Positions 17,809-27,383 of a DNA stretch of 36,504 nt are shown piece after piece; the stretch's first letter is position 1, and every line of letters starts with the position of its first letter. The notes under the pieces are model-generated. The model was given only the letters and a program-made list of their open reading frames with translations, was not told where the DNA came from and ran no database searches. The DNA is from Glycomyces algeriensis (lineage in GTDB: Bacteria; Actinomycetota; Actinomycetes; Mycobacteriales; Micromonosporaceae). The stretch spans positions 40,564 through 77,067 of the forward strand of contig NZ_JAPZVR010000020.1 in NCBI RefSeq assembly GCF_027622855.1, written 5' to 3'. Made by a program: the position numbers and the translations under genes.

Positions 17809-18435
17809 GTGGCCAGAACGAAGCGCGCCGGACGGCGGACAGGCAATCCCGACACCCGAGCCGAGATCCTGGCCGCCGCCCGGCGGCTGTTCGCCGAAGA
17901 GGGCTACGAGTCGATCTCCATGCGGCGCATCGCCGCCGAGGCCGGGGTGGACCCTTCCCTGATCCACCACTACTTCGGTTCGAAGGACGACCTGTTCCTG
18001 GCCGCGATCGAGCTGCCGATGGACCCGGCCCCGGAGGTCGCGGCCGTGCTCTCGCAGGGCGGCGTCGAGGGCGCGGGCGGGCGGCTCATGCACGCGTTCG
18101 TGACGATCTGGGACGGCCCGCACCAGGACAAGCTGCTCGCCGTGGTCCGCACGAGCCTGTCGAAGCCCGCGATGTCGTTCGTGCTGCGGCAGCTGTTCGA
18201 GCACCGGATCGTGAAGACCGTGGAGAGCGTCCTCGGCGACCAGGTCGACCACATCCCGGCGCGCGCGAGCTTCATCGCCAGCCAGGTGTTCGGGCTGGTC
18301 GTGGCCCGGTACATCCTCAAGCTCGAGCCGGTCGCGTCGCTGAGCGCGGACCAGCTCGGCGTGACCGTGGGGCCGACCATCGACCGGTACCTGACCATGC
18401 CGATCGAGCACCTCCTGGCCGAGCAGGGGAAGTGA
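17809..18435 (+). CDS. TetR/AcrR-family regulator
   Basis: A 208-aa TetR repressor. The N-terminal DNA-binding domain reads RAEILAAARRLFAEEGYES, then ISMRRIAAEAGVDPSLIHHYFGSKDDLFLAAI. The C-terminal ligand domain resembles TetR_C_33-type domains of actinomycetes. GTG 17809 starts the conserved frame 9 bp after the permease stop, with AGGG upstream. It is co-transcribed with the exporter and probably represses the whole operon through the phased AATT array, released by the exported compound (inference). Confidence 0.9.
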   Translation: MARTKRAGRRTGNPDTRAEILAAARRLFAEEGYESISMRRIAAEAGVDPSLIHHYFGSKDDLFLAAIELPMDPAPEVAAVLSQGGVEGAGGRLMHAFVTIWDGPHQDKLLAVVRTSLSKPAMSFVLRQLFEHRIVKTVESVLGDQVDHIPARASFIASQVFGLVVARYILKLEPVASLSADQLGVTVGPTIDRYLTMPIEHLLAEQGK

Positions 18436-18436
18436 G

Positions 18437-18450
18437 CCGCGCTCGCGCGG
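18437..18450 (+). terminator. Small hairpin after the TetR gene
   Basis: CCGCGC-TC-GCGCGG (18437-18450) is a 6-bp stem with a tight 2-base loop immediately after the TetR stop (18435), followed by TTC. It is a weak candidate terminator. Confidence 0.35.
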
Positions 18451-18475
18451 TTCGGGGCCGGAAGCGGCCCGCCCT

Positions 18476-18481
18476 TAGACT
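18476..18481 (+). promoter_or_regulatory. -10 element of a probable leaderless corA promoter
   Basis: TAGACT lies six bases before the corA start codon, and no ribosome-binding sequence is present. This is the usual layout of leaderless actinobacterial transcripts, where transcription starts at the ATG. No good -35 box is visible. Confidence 0.45.
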
Positions 18482-18487
18482 GGCCTG

Positions 18488-19504
18488 ATGCCGATCGTCG
18501 ACAGCGCCATCTACCGCAAGGGCGTGCGCGAGTCGCACCACGTGACCCTCGACCAGACCTTCGAGGACCTCCACGAGCACGGCGGCTTCGCCTGGATCGG
18601 GCTCTACCGGCCCACCGAGGCCGAGCTGGCCGCCGTCGCCGAGGAGTTCGAACTCCACCACCTCGCGATCCACAACGCCACCACCGGCCACCAGCGCCCG
18701 AAGCTCGAGCGGTTCGGCGACAGCACGTTCGTGGTCCTGCGCCCCGCCCGGTACCTGGAGGCGACCGAGCAGGTCGAGTTCGGCGAGGTGCACCTGTTCA
18801 TCGGCCCGAACTTCGCCATCACCGTCCGCCACGCCGAGTCGCCCGACCTCTCGCAGGTCCGCAGGCGGCTCGAGGCCGACCCGGACCTGCTGGCGCTCGG
18901 GCCGCAGGCGGTCCTGTACGCGGTGCTCGACGAGATCGTGAACGGGTACAACCCGGTCGTCGACGGCATGGAGGACGACATCGACGAGATCGAGGACGAG
19001 CTGTTCTCCGGCGATCCCGACGTCGCCCGCCGCATCTACGAGCTCGCCCGCGAGGCCATGGCGTTCCAGCGGGCCACGCACCCGCTCGTGCGGATGTTCC
19101 GGTCCCTGGAGGCCGGGTACGACAAGTTCAGCGTCGACATCGAGCTGCGGCGGGACATGCGGGACGTGCTCGACCACGTGCTGCGCATCGTCGAGCGCGC
19201 CGACACCTTCCGGGCCCTGCTGGAGAACGCGCTCACCGTCCACTCCACCCTCGTGACGCAGGCGCAGAACGAGGAGATGCGGCAGCTCTCGCACGCGAGC
19301 ATCGAGCAGGGCGACCAGGTCAAGAAGATCTCCTCCTGGGCGGCGATCCTGTTCACGCCGGGCCTGGTGGCCGGGATCTACGGCATGAACTTCACGCACA
19401 TGCCCGAGCTGTCGTGGGTGCTCGGCTACCCCATGGCGATGGGGCTCATGCTGCTCTCGGCCGGGCTGCTGTACGTGGTCTTCAAGCGCCACAACTGGCT
19501 CTGA
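18488..19504 (+). CDS. corA: CorA-family Mg2+/Co2+ transporter
   Basis: A 338-aa divalent cation channel of the CorA (MIT) family. A large soluble N-terminal funnel domain precedes a long helix (IELRRDMRDVLDHVLRIVER) and two C-terminal membrane helices. The signature YGMN is present (GMN at 299-301), followed by the loop FTHMPEL that links the two helices. The C-terminus ends in a basic RHNWL. Pentameric Mg2+ uptake is the expected function. It is monocistronic and converges on the VIT-family gene with only 7 bp between stops. Confidence 0.93.
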   Translation: MPIVDSAIYRKGVRESHHVTLDQTFEDLHEHGGFAWIGLYRPTEAELAAVAEEFELHHLAIHNATTGHQRPKLERFGDSTFVVLRPARYLEATEQVEFGEVHLFIGPNFAITVRHAESPDLSQVRRRLEADPDLLALGPQAVLYAVLDEIVNGYNPVVDGMEDDIDEIEDELFSGDPDVARRIYELAREAMAFQRATHPLVRMFRSLEAGYDKFSVDIELRRDMRDVLDHVLRIVERADTFRALLENALTVHSTLVTQAQNEEMRQLSHASIEQGDQVKKISSWAAILFTPGLVAGIYGMNFTHMPELSWVLGYPMAMGLMLLSAGLLYVVFKRHNWL

Positions 19505-19511
19505 GGCCGCC

Positions 19512-20252
19512 CTAGGCCGTGGCGACGCCGAACGCGGAGCCGATCAGGTAGGTCGCGGCCATCGTGGCCGCGCCGACCGCCATGACCCGCAGCATCGCCT
19601 TGCCGCGCGGCGCGCCGCCGAGCTTCGCCGAGGTGAACCCGGTGAGCGCCAGCGCCGCGATGACCGCGACCGCGCAGCCGATCACGCGGATCCCGGTGGG
19701 CAGCAAGGTGATCGCCAGCAGAGGCAGCAGTGCGCCGCAGGTGAAGGCGAGGAACGAGGAGATCGCGGCCTGCCACGGGTTCGTGAGCTCGTCGGGGTCG
19801 AGGCCGTACTCGACCACCGCGTGGGCGCGCAGGGGGTTGCGGCTGGACAGCTCGCGGGCGGCGTCCTTGGCGGTCGCCTCGGAGAGGCCGCGGTCCTGCA
19901 GGCTCGTGGCGAGTTCGGCCTCGGCGTCCTCGGGCCGCTCCTCGAGTTCGCGCTTCTCGGCTGCGACCAGGCTCGCCTCGGTGTCCCGCTGGGTCGAGAC
20001 GGAGGTGTACTCGCCGCCGGCCATCGAGAAGGCGCCCGCGACGAGCCCGGCGACGCCGGAGACGAGGATCGTGGTCCGGTCGGCGGTGGCACCGGCGACG
20101 CCGATGACTATGCCTGCGACCGAGACGATCCCGTCGTTCGCGCCCAGGACGCCCGCTCGGAGCCAGTTGAGCCGGTTGCCTATCGAGCCGGGGCCGCCGC
20201 CGTTGTGGGCCCCGCCTTCGTGGCCGTGTTCATCGTGTCCGCTTTGCGCCAT
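19512..20252 (-). CDS. VIT1/CCC1-family transporter
   Basis: A 246-aa membrane protein of the VIT1/CCC1 (Fe2+/Mn2+) family. A His/Gly-rich N-terminus (HDEHGHEGGAHNGGG) is followed by NWLRAGVLGANDGIVSVAG, the conserved first helix, then SMAGGEYTSVSTQRD, a charged cytoplasmic helical hairpin (about residues 80-150), and three C-terminal membrane helices. Members move Fe2+ or Mn2+ out of the cytoplasm. ATG 20252 is used; an in-frame upstream extension adds only MWFTGIV. No iron-box palindrome is visible upstream. It is divergent from the DUF4173 gene. Confidence 0.87.
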   Translation of the reverse strand: MAQSGHDEHGHEGGAHNGGGPGSIGNRLNWLRAGVLGANDGIVSVAGIVIGVAGATADRTTILVSGVAGLVAGAFSMAGGEYTSVSTQRDTEASLVAAEKRELEERPEDAEAELATSLQDRGLSEATAKDAARELSSRNPLRAHAVVEYGLDPDELTNPWQAAISSFLAFTCGALLPLLAITLLPTGIRVIGCAVAVIAALALTGFTSAKLGGAPRGKAMLRVMAVGAATMAATYLIGSAFGVATA

Positions 20253-20429
20253 CACGATTCCAGTGAACCACAAGGTTGCACCCGGTGGGAGTTCTCACAG
20301 GAGCCCGAGAATTGCGGGGGCTTGGGGGAATTGTCCGCCACCTGCGGACGACGCTCTGTAGTGGACACTTCCCAGGCTTGACGACGGCCGCTATTGTCGG
20401 CACTCCCTCCGAAGAGAAGGGGCTCATTG

Positions 20430-23015
20430 ATGAGCGATCCCGCTGACTTCCCGGCTCCCCGGCCCGAAGACGCCGAAACGGCGCAGCCCGGCACGCCGAG
20501 TGAGACTCCAAAGGATGCGGCGCCGGGCGAAGCGGCCCGGCCCGAGACGCCGATGGGCGACGCCCGACCCGAGCCCGCCGCGGCTCCCGAACCCGTTCCC
20601 GCGCAAGCGGCTCCAGAGCCTCAGGCCGAGGCCGCGCCGACGCCTCCGCAGGACGCCGAAGCGAAGCCCGCCGCGGCTCCCGCGCAAGCGCAAGAGCCTC
20701 CGGCCGAGGCCGCACCGCAGCAGGACGCTGAAGCGGAGCCCGCCGCGACTCCCGCGCAAGCGGCTCCAGAGCCTCCGGCGGACGCCGCACCGCAGCAGGC
20801 CGCCGAAGCAAAGCCCGCCGCGGCTCCCGCACCGGTCCAGCAGGCCCAGTCCACCCGCCCGCCCGCGCAGGTCCCCGCGCCGCCGGCGTACCCGGCCCGT
20901 CAGCTGTCCCCCGCCGAGTACCAGCAGCAGGCCGCGTACTACCAGCAGCATCGGCAGCAGTCGCTCGCGCTGCCGCCCAACCCCCGCTGGTACCGCCCCG
21001 ACGCGGTCCCCAAGCCCGCCATCGTGGTCCTGGTCATCGCCGTCGCCCTGTTCGGCGGCTGGGCCGCGTTCCACTCCACCGGCGTCGGCATCGGCCTGTC
21101 CCTCACCGGCATCGCCCTCCTCGCCGTGCCGCTGGCCGCGGGCGAGCGGGCGGACCTGCTGCCGCGGCTGCCGGGCGCGGTCATCGTCGCGGCCCTGTAC
21201 GCCGTCGCGGCGATCCGCGACGCCGGATGGGTCGTCTTCCTGTGCACGGCCGCCGCGGTCGTCCTCACACCGCTGGTCCTCACCCCGCAGCGCCGCTTCA
21301 GCGGCACCGCCATCACCGTGTTCATGGGCTGGCTCGAAGGGTTCGCCGAGGCGTTCCGCTGGGCCAAGCGCGGCCGCCGCGCCAAGGGGGACGGCGGCGA
21401 CGGCCGCAACGCCGCCAGCATGCGCAACCTCTGGGTCGCGCTCATCACCGCCGCGCTGCTCATCGTCTTCGGCGGGCTCTTCGCCGCCGCCGACAGCACG
21501 TTCGCGGACCTCGTCCTGAAGCTGCTGCCCGAGATCAGCCCCGCCGAGTTCATCCTGCGGATCTTCTTCGCGGCGTTCCTGTTCCCGCTCGCGCTCCTGT
21601 GGTCCTACACCGCGGTCGCGAAGCCGAACTACGACTCCACGCGCCCCGAGGGCGAGCACCGCACGGTCTCGCGCTTCGAGCTCTCGGTCCCCTTGGGGGC
21701 GTTGAACCTCCTCTTCGTCGCGTTCATCGCGGTGCAGCTGCGGGTGTTCCTCGGCGGCGAGGCGTACGTCATGGAGACCGCCGGGCTCACCTTCGCCGAG
21801 TACGCCCGGAAGGGCTTCTGGCAGTTGAGCTTCGTGGCGGCGCTGGCCCTCGCGGTCATCGCGGTCGCGGCCTGGCTCGCCCCCAAGCGCTCGTACGCGG
21901 ACCGCTGGGCCGCCCGCATCCTGCTCGGCACCCTCTGCGTACTGTCCATGGTGGTCATCGCCTCGGCGCTGTACCGCATGTACACCTACGCGGAGACGTA
22001 CGGGCTCACCCGGATGCGCGTGTGGATCTTCACCGTCGAGATCTGGCTCGCGATCCTGTTCGCGCTGATCATCGTGTGCTGCTGGAAGCTCCGCGCCACC
22101 TGGCTGCCGCGCGCCGTGCTCGCCTCGGGCGCGCTGGCGCTGCTCGGCATGGCCGCGGCGAACCCCGACGCGCTCATCGCCCGCTACAACATCGAGCACG
22201 ACCACCAGCTCGACATCGACTACCTCAGCGGCCTGTCGGACGACGCGATACCCGAGCTCACGGCGCTGGAGGGCGACGACCTCGACTGCGCCATGGAGCG
22301 CACGGGCAGCGCGAACGACGACCCCGACGCCGAACCCGACATCATGGCCTGGAACCTGGGCCGCCATCGCGCCGCCGACATCGTGAAGCAGTACGAGGAG
22401 GCCGACCTCTGCGACTGGACCGAGGTGTACGGCCTCGGCGGGGACGAGCTCGACGACGACCGGTACGGCGACCCGCCGTCAGAGGACGCGCAGGAGACGA
22501 CCGCCGCGGCGGACGCGCAGGAGACGGTCGCGCCTGAGGCCGCCGACCCGCCCGCGCGCAGCTTCTTCCAGGTCGAGACCTGCGAATCGCTCGACCACGG
22601 CAGGACCGGCGAGTGGTTCGGGAACGAGCTGGGCGAGTTCGGCCTGGAACCGGGCGCCTCGGACGCCTTCCTCGTCGAGGAGCCGGTGACCGCGTGGCTC
22701 ACCTGCGGGTACTTCTCCGGCGGGATCAAGATCGAGGCGCAGCTGCGGTACACGGAGTCGCCGCTCGCGGCCTCCGGCGAGGTGCAGGAAGCGATCGACT
22801 CCTACGCGGACGGCGAGTGGCTCGTCCAGGAGCGCTCGGTCGGCTACGCCCTCTCGACCGGGGACGGCGCCGGACGCCAGTTCCAGTACTACCGGTCCAG
22901 CGGCAACCTGGTCCTGTACTCGTACGTCTCGGGGGTCGGGAACGACGCGGTGTCCGAGGCGGCGGCCGCGGATCTGACCGGCCAGATGGAGACCCTGTAC
23001 GCGACGTTTGCCTGA
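20430..23015 (+). CDS. DUF4173 multi-spanning membrane protein with Pro/Ala repeat tail and extracytoplasmic C-terminal domain
   Basis: An 861-aa protein of three parts. Residues ~1-165 are Pro/Ala/Glu/Gln-rich and contain tandem ~24-aa repeats beginning EAKPAAAPAQ or EAEPAATPAQ. Residues ~190-590 are a DUF4173 domain with about ten membrane helices and family motifs near ALYRMYTYAETYGLTRMRVW and NPDALIARYNIEH. The last ~230 residues are acidic and soluble, with a Cys-containing segment starting SFFQVETCESL that resembles a separate small domain. This tail is not usual for the family. Function unknown. ATG 20430 is preceded by GAGAAGGGG. The gene stands alone. Confidence 0.82.
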   Translation: MSDPADFPAPRPEDAETAQPGTPSETPKDAAPGEAARPETPMGDARPEPAAAPEPVPAQAAPEPQAEAAPTPPQDAEAKPAAAPAQAQEPPAEAAPQQDAEAEPAATPAQAAPEPPADAAPQQAAEAKPAAAPAPVQQAQSTRPPAQVPAPPAYPARQLSPAEYQQQAAYYQQHRQQSLALPPNPRWYRPDAVPKPAIVVLVIAVALFGGWAAFHSTGVGIGLSLTGIALLAVPLAAGERADLLPRLPGAVIVAALYAVAAIRDAGWVVFLCTAAAVVLTPLVLTPQRRFSGTAITVFMGWLEGFAEAFRWAKRGRRAKGDGGDGRNAASMRNLWVALITAALLIVFGGLFAAADSTFADLVLKLLPEISPAEFILRIFFAAFLFPLALLWSYTAVAKPNYDSTRPEGEHRTVSRFELSVPLGALNLLFVAFIAVQLRVFLGGEAYVMETAGLTFAEYARKGFWQLSFVAALALAVIAVAAWLAPKRSYADRWAARILLGTLCVLSMVVIASALYRMYTYAETYGLTRMRVWIFTVEIWLAILFALIIVCCWKLRATWLPRAVLASGALALLGMAAANPDALIARYNIEHDHQLDIDYLSGLSDDAIPELTALEGDDLDCAMERTGSANDDPDAEPDIMAWNLGRHRAADIVKQYEEADLCDWTEVYGLGGDELDDDRYGDPPSEDAQETTAAADAQETVAPEAADPPARSFFQVETCESLDHGRTGEWFGNELGEFGLEPGASDAFLVEEPVTAWLTCGYFSGGIKIEAQLRYTESPLAASGEVQEAIDSYADGEWLVQERSVGYALSTGDGAGRQFQYYRSSGNLVLYSYVSGVGNDAVSEAAAADLTGQMETLYATFA
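20658..20849 (+). repeat. In-gene tandem repeat, 72-75 bp units
   Basis: Units at 20658-20729 (24 codons) and 20730-20804 (25 codons), plus a partial third from 20805, share GAAGCRAAGCCCGCCGCG-type starts and ACCGCAGCAG near their ends. A more diverged unit lies just upstream (about 20571-20657). All keep the reading frame and encode a Pro/Ala/Glu linker. Confidence 0.75.
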
Positions 23016-23040
23016 GCGGATGTCCAACGTCACCCTGGGT

Positions 23041-23068
23041 GGCGCGGCGGCCACTGAGCTGCCGCGCC
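23041..23068 (+). terminator. 8-bp hairpin after the DUF4173 gene
   Basis: GGCGCGGC (23041-23048) pairs with GCCGCGCC (23061-23068) across 12 bases, 26 bp after the stop. There is no T-tract. It is a likely terminator for the DUF4173 transcript. Confidence 0.5.
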
Positions 23069-23113
23069 GTCCGTCCGCCGTCCGTCCCGTCTAGACGCGA
23101 GCGAACATCGCCA

Positions 23114-23142
23114 TTGCCCGTTCCCTTGTGTCCGAATAGGTT
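23114..23142 (+). promoter_or_regulatory. Probable leaderless promoter of the sulfotransferase-like gene
   Basis: TTGCCC (23114-23119) and TAGGTT (23137-23142) are separated by 17 bp. The -10 box ends six bases before the ATG, and there is no Shine-Dalgarno sequence, so the transcript probably starts at the start codon. Confidence 0.5.
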
Positions 23143-23148
23143 CAACGG

Positions 23149-23796
23149 ATGCTGCGAGTAATCGGCGCGGGACTCCCGCGCACCGGAACCATGACCCTCA
23201 AGAACGCCCTCGAGACCCTCCTCGGCGCCCCCTGCCACCACATGGCCGAGGTGTTCAACAACCGCGCCGAGACCGACCCGCCCGCCTTCCTGGCGGCCGC
23301 GCACGGCGACTTCCCGGACTGGGACGAGCTGTTCGCGGGCTACGCCGCCGCGGTCGACTGGCCCTCGTCGGCGTTCTACGCCGAACTGGCCGCGCACTAC
23401 CCGGACGCCGTCGTCGTGCTCTCCAGGCGCGACAGCTTCGACACCTGGTGGAAGAGCGCCAACGACACCATCCTCAAGGACATTCACGCCGCCGCCGACC
23501 TCGTCGGCCCGATCTGGAAGGCCATGATCGACGCCGTCTGGGACAAGACGTTCGAGGGCGCGCCGCGCGAGGACCGGGACGCCGTGGAGGCCGCGTACCA
23601 CCGCTACCACGACCGGGTGCGCGAGACGATCCCCGCCGAGCGGCTGATCGAGTTCGAGACCGGCGCCGGCTGGCGGCCGCTGTGCGAGGCGCTGGACCTG
23701 CCGGTCCCCGAGACGCCGTTCCCGTACCTGAACACGACCAAGGACTGGCACGACCGCGCGAACGCGGTGCCGCCGGGCGGGGTGCCCGCCGAATAG
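23149..23796 (+). CDS. Sulfotransferase-family protein (Sulfotransfer_4 type)
   Basis: A 215-aa P-loop protein of the PF17784 sulfotransferase group. The N-terminal 5'-phosphosulfate loop is GLPRTGTMTLKNALE. A central VVLSRRDSFDTWWKS supplies the 3'-phosphate-binding Arg/Ser pair expected for PAPS binding. The end FPYLNTTKDWHDR also fits. Actual sulfotransfer is unproven for this group, and the acceptor is unknown. It stands alone and converges on the MetE-like gene with 19 bp between stops. Confidence 0.85.
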   Translation: MLRVIGAGLPRTGTMTLKNALETLLGAPCHHMAEVFNNRAETDPPAFLAAAHGDFPDWDELFAGYAAAVDWPSSAFYAELAAHYPDAVVVLSRRDSFDTWWKSANDTILKDIHAAADLVGPIWKAMIDAVWDKTFEGAPREDRDAVEAAYHRYHDRVRETIPAERLIEFETGAGWRPLCEALDLPVPETPFPYLNTTKDWHDRANAVPPGGVPAE

Positions 23797-23815
23797 CGGC
23801 GGTCCTGAACGGGTG

Positions 23816-24826
23816 TCAGCCGCGGAGCCGCTCGGCGGCTTCGCGGCTGGCCTCCATGGCGAACCGCGCGTAGTCCGGGCTCGCCCCGGCCATGCCGCAC
23901 GTGGTCGACACGCTCACCTGCCGCGGCAGCTGCTCGGGGCTGAACCCGAGCCGGTGCCACAGGCCCTGCACGCGATCGGCCGCCTCCTTGGCGACGCCCG
24001 GGTGCGGCTTGCCGAGCGGCGGCACCACTCCGGCGATGAGGCGCCCGCCGTCGTCGAGGTACTCCCCCAGGGCGTCGACCTTCGGCACGTCGTCGAGGTC
24101 GAGCAGGGTCAGGTCGAGCGAGAGCGCCTGCGCCCCGGCCTCCTGCAGCAGCTTCACGGGCGCGTCCGGCGCGCAGCAGTGCACGACCACCGGGACGCCG
24201 ACCTGCTCGGTCAGCTCCCGCAGCCGCTCGCGCGCGACCTCGACGGGCACGCGGCGGTAGAAGTCCAGGCCCGACTCGGTGTTCACACGGCCCGCCAGCG
24301 CCGCCGGGAGGCTCGGCTCGTCGATCTGGACCGACAAGGCGGCGTTCGGCATCCGCGCCTGCGCGGCCGCGACGTGGTTCCGCAGCCCTTCGGCGAGGGA
24401 AGCGGTGAGGTCGGCGACCGCGCCGGGGTCGGCGAGCATCGCGCCGCCGGTGCGCCGCCACAGGTTGGCGGCGAGGGTGAACGGGCCGACGGCGGTCAGG
24501 CGGACCGGGCCGCCGGCGTTCGCCTCGTGGAGGGCGTCGAGGTCGCGTTCGAGGAAGTCGAGGGCGCGCCGGGCGTCGCGCCCGGGCAGGTCGGCCAGTT
24601 CCCAGCGGAACGCCCACCACTGCACGGGCAGGCCCACGAGCAGGGCCGCGCCGCGGCCGATCATGTCGGCGCCGAGGCCCCGGTCGGGCAGCTCGGGCAA
24701 GTACGGCCATTCGGGGAGCTCGCCGAAGACGATGTTGACGGCCTCGCGGGCGTCCGTTCCGGGCAGCGAGCCGATGCCCGTGGCGATCCCCGCGGGGAGC
24801 GCGGCGTCGGCGTCGGGGTCAGGCAC
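23816..24826 (-). CDS. MetE-like (cobalamin-independent methionine synthase C-terminal/UROD fold) protein
   Basis: A 336-aa single-domain protein matching the catalytic half of cobalamin-independent methionine synthase. It resembles the short actinobacterial form found between ligA and trmU in M. tuberculosis (Rv3015c). The zinc ligands look present: His216 and Cys218 in VVVHCCAP, and Cys310 in STTCGMAG. It may transfer a methyl group to a thiol, but these short forms lack the N-terminal folate domain and their substrate is not established. The start GTG 24826 overlaps the mnmA stop by 8 bp, with GGAG nine bases upstream, so the two are translationally coupled. Confidence 0.85.
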   Translation of the reverse strand: MPDPDADAALPAGIATGIGSLPGTDAREAVNIVFGELPEWPYLPELPDRGLGADMIGRGAALLVGLPVQWWAFRWELADLPGRDARRALDFLERDLDALHEANAGGPVRLTAVGPFTLAANLWRRTGGAMLADPGAVADLTASLAEGLRNHVAAAQARMPNAALSVQIDEPSLPAALAGRVNTESGLDFYRRVPVEVARERLRELTEQVGVPVVVHCCAPDAPVKLLQEAGAQALSLDLTLLDLDDVPKVDALGEYLDDGGRLIAGVVPPLGKPHPGVAKEAADRVQGLWHRLGFSPEQLPRQVSVSTTCGMAGASPDYARFAMEASREAAERLRG

Positions 24827-25949
24827 GCGCGGCTTCTCCGGACTCGGCGCCGGCGGCGGTGAGGCCGTGGGCGGCGTCGATGGTGCCGGACGCGAGGACC
24901 GCGTCGCCTTGGGCCGCATCGGGGTCGTAGACCACGAGGGCCTGGCCGGCGGCGACGCCGAACGCGGGCTTGTGGAGTTGCGCGGTGAGCCCGCCGTCCT
25001 CGGGGGTCACCGTCGCCGGGTAGACCTCGCCGTGGGCGCGGAGCTGGACCTCGGCCTCGAAGGGGCCGGTGCGCTCGTCGGCGAGCCACACCGGCGCGCC
25101 GGTGCGGATGCGGTCGACGCGCAGGGCCTCGCGGGGCCCGACCTCGACGCGGTTGTCGACCGGCGTGATCGAGAGGACGTAGCGGGGCTTGCCGTCGGCG
25201 GCCGGGACCTTGAGGCCGAGGCCGTGGCGCTGGCCGATGGTGAACTGGTGCGAGCCGTCGTGGCTGCCGAGGACCTCGCCGGACGCGGCGTCGACGATCT
25301 CGCCTTCCTTGGTGCCGAGCTTGTTCTTGAGGAAGCCGGAGGTGTCGCCGTCGGCGATGAAGCAGATGTCGTGGCTGTCGGGCTTCTTGGCGACGGCGAG
25401 GCCGCGGGTCTCGGCCTCGACGCGGACCTGGTCCTTGGGGGTGTCGCCGAGCGGGAACATCGAGCCGGCGAGCTGGGCCGGGGTGAGCACGCCGAGGACG
25501 TACGACTGGTCCTTGCCGGGGTCGACGGCGCGGCGCAGGAGGCCGTCGTCGCCCTTTCGGGCGTAGTGGCCGGTGACGACGGCGTCGAAGCCGAGGGCCA
25601 TGGCGCGGTCGAGGACGGCGGCGAACTTGATCTTCTCGTTGCAGCGCAGGCACGGGTTCGGGGTGCGCCCGGCCGCGTACTCGGCGTAGAAGTCCTCCAC
25701 GACGTCCTCGTGGAAGCGCTCGGCCATGTCCCATATGTAGAAGGGGATGCCGATGACGTCGGCGGCGCGGCGGGCGTCGCGGGAGTCCTCGATCGTGCAG
25801 CAGCCGCGGGCCCCGGTCCGGTAGGTCTGGGGGTTCTTGGACAGCGCCAGGTGGACGCCGGTGACGTCGTGCCCGGCCTCGACGGCGCGGGCGGCGGCGA
25901 CGGCCGAGTCGACTCCGCCGCTCATGGCGGCCAGTACTCGCAGTTTCAC
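24819..25949 (-). CDS. mnmA: tRNA 2-thiouridylase MnmA
   Basis: A 376-aa enzyme that thiolates U34 of Lys/Glu/Gln tRNAs, using ATP and persulfide sulfur delivered from the cysteine desulfurase. The PP-loop SGGVDS is at residues 10-15. Catalytic Cys103 lies in [14 protein letters not shown] and Cys196 in [11 protein letters not shown]. The tRNA-binding GKDQSYVL and IGQRHGLG motifs are intact. Length equals the family norm. The start is GTG 25949 with GAAGG upstream, 32 bp after the desulfurase stop. Order desulfurase-mnmA-MetE-like on one strand matches a sulfur-relay operon. Confidence 0.96.
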   Translation of the reverse strand: MKLRVLAAMSGGVDSAVAAARAVEAGHDVTGVHLALSKNPQTYRTGARGCCTIEDSRDARRAADVIGIPFYIWDMAERFHEDVVEDFYAEYAAGRTPNPCLRCNEKIKFAAVLDRAMALGFDAVVTGHYARKGDDGLLRRAVDPGKDQSYVLGVLTPAQLAGSMFPLGDTPKDQVRVEAETRGLAVAKKPDSHDICFIADGDTSGFLKNKLGTKEGEIVDAASGEVLGSHDGSHQFTIGQRHGLGLKVPAADGKPRYVLSITPVDNRVEVGPREALRVDRIRTGAPVWLADERTGPFEAEVQLRAHGEVYPATVTPEDGGLTAQLHKPAFGVAAGQALVVYDPDAAQGDAVLASGTIDAAHGLTAAGAESGEAARA

Positions 25950-25981
25950 GCCTTCAACCTTAGGCCGGTGATCCGCGGACG

Positions 25982-27139
25982 CTAGGAGAGCCCGGCGGTC
26001 TTCGCGCGCCGCACGGCTTCGGGCAGGGCCGCGACGAGCGCGTCGACGTCGGCCTTGGTGGTGGGCCAGCCGAGCGTGAACCGCAGGGAGGAGCGGGCGT
26101 CGTCGGCGTCGGTGCCCATCGCGAGGAGGACGTGCGAGGGCTGGGCGATGCCGGCCGAGCAGGCCGAGCCTGTGGCGCATTCGACACCGGCGGCGTCCAG
26201 GAGCATGAGGAGGGCGTCGCCTTCGCAGCCGGGGAACGAGAAGTGCGCGTTGCCGGGCAGGCGCGATTCGGGGTCGCCGTTGTAGACCGCCTCGGGGACC
26301 GCGGCGCGGATGCGGGCGACGAGGTCGTCGCGCAGCAGCGCGAGCCGCTGGGACTCGACCTCCTGGGTGCGCACGGCGTGCCCGACCGCTTCGGCGAGCG
26401 CGGCGATGCCGGGCACGTCGAGGGTGCCGGAGCGGATCTCGCGCTCCTGGCCGCCGCCGTGGAGGAGGGGGACGGCCTTCACGTCGCGGCGCAGGATGAG
26501 CGCGCCGGTGCCGGTGGGGCCGCCGAGCTTGTGGCCCGAGAGGGCGAGGCCGGCGGCGCCGGAGGCGGCGAAGTCGACCGGGACGTGGCCCACGGCCTGG
26601 ATCGCGTCCGTGTGCACGGGGATGCCGTGGGCGGCGGCGATCTCGGCGATCTCGGCGATGGGCTGGAGGGTGCCGACCTCGTTGTTCGCCCACATGCAGG
26701 TGAGGACCGTGATCCGGGGGCCGTGCTCGGCGAGGAGTTCGGCGAGGGCGGCGGTGTCGACGCGGCCGAGCTTGTCGACGGGGAGCTCGCTCACGTCGGC
26801 GCGCTCGTGGTCGCCGAGCCAGGCGACGGCGTCCGCGACGGCGTGGTGCTCGATCGCGGTGGTCACCACGCGGTTGCGTTCCGGTGTGCGGCGGGACCAG
26901 TGAATGCCTTTGACCGCGAGGTTGTCCGCCTCGGTGCCGGAGCCGGTGAAGATGACCTCGCCCGGTTTGGCGCCGAGGGCTTCGGCGATGCGCTCGCGGG
27001 CCTCCTCGACCGTGCGGCGGGCGGTGCGCCCGGAACCGTGCAGGGAGGAGGCGTTGCCGAGGGCGCGGGCGGTGCGCACGTAAGCGTCGAGCGCTTGGGG
27101 GAGCATCGGCGTGGTCGCGGCGTGATCGAGGTAAGCCAT
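25982..27139 (-). CDS. iscS: Cysteine desulfurase (IscS/NifS family)
   Basis: A 385-aa PLP enzyme that turns cysteine into alanine and carries the freed sulfur as a persulfide. The N-terminus YLDHAATTP, the PLP Lys204 in [10 protein letters not shown] and the catalytic Cys327 in GSACSAG are intact, and [13 protein letters not shown] is the cofactor-phosphate region. It supplies MnmA next door and possibly Fe-S assembly; no scaffold gene is in the window. ATG 27139 is preceded by GGAGGGG, with a TAGACT -10-like box at 27154-27149. The gene is divergent from the HTH gene. Confidence 0.95.
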   Translation of the reverse strand: MAYLDHAATTPMLPQALDAYVRTARALGNASSLHGSGRTARRTVEEARERIAEALGAKPGEVIFTGSGTEADNLAVKGIHWSRRTPERNRVVTTAIEHHAVADAVAWLGDHERADVSELPVDKLGRVDTAALAELLAEHGPRITVLTCMWANNEVGTLQPIAEIAEIAAAHGIPVHTDAIQAVGHVPVDFAASGAAGLALSGHKLGGPTGTGALILRRDVKAVPLLHGGGQEREIRSGTLDVPGIAALAEAVGHAVRTQEVESQRLALLRDDLVARIRAAVPEAVYNGDPESRLPGNAHFSFPGCEGDALLMLLDAAGVECATGSACSAGIAQPSHVLLAMGTDADDARSSLRFTLGWPTTKADVDALVAALPEAVRRAKTAGLS

Positions 27140-27383
27140 GGCCCCTCCAGTCTACGTTCGTTTTGCGGCCCGCTCGCTCCGCCGTGGCCGGGGCGCCCCG
27201 GCTCACTCGGGCGGGCCGCGGCGGCGCTCCGGCGCAGGGGTCTGCACCGTTCCGAGGGGTGGGATTCGAGCACCGAAATATTCCGCGTTAGTCGGCGTAA
27301 TGCGTCGTGGTGCCCGCGAGATAGAATCTGACGAATCCTCCTACCTTTCCGAACGCAAGGGGTCGCCGCCCCGAGACCGGTGC

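Noticed and set aside
20381..20396. TTGACG...TATTGT before the DUF4173 gene
   Set aside because: The spacing is only 8 bp, far too short for a sigma-70-type promoter.
20424..22367. Minus-strand open frame of 647 codons over the DUF4173 gene
   Set aside because: Shadow frame; Arg/Gly/Glu-rich with no motifs, opposite a recognised membrane protein.
24826..24919. N-terminal extension of the MetE-like protein to 24919
   Set aside because: The extra 31 residues are Pro/Ser/Ala-rich, lie inside mnmA and lack family similarity. GTG 24826 has a ribosome site and the usual length.
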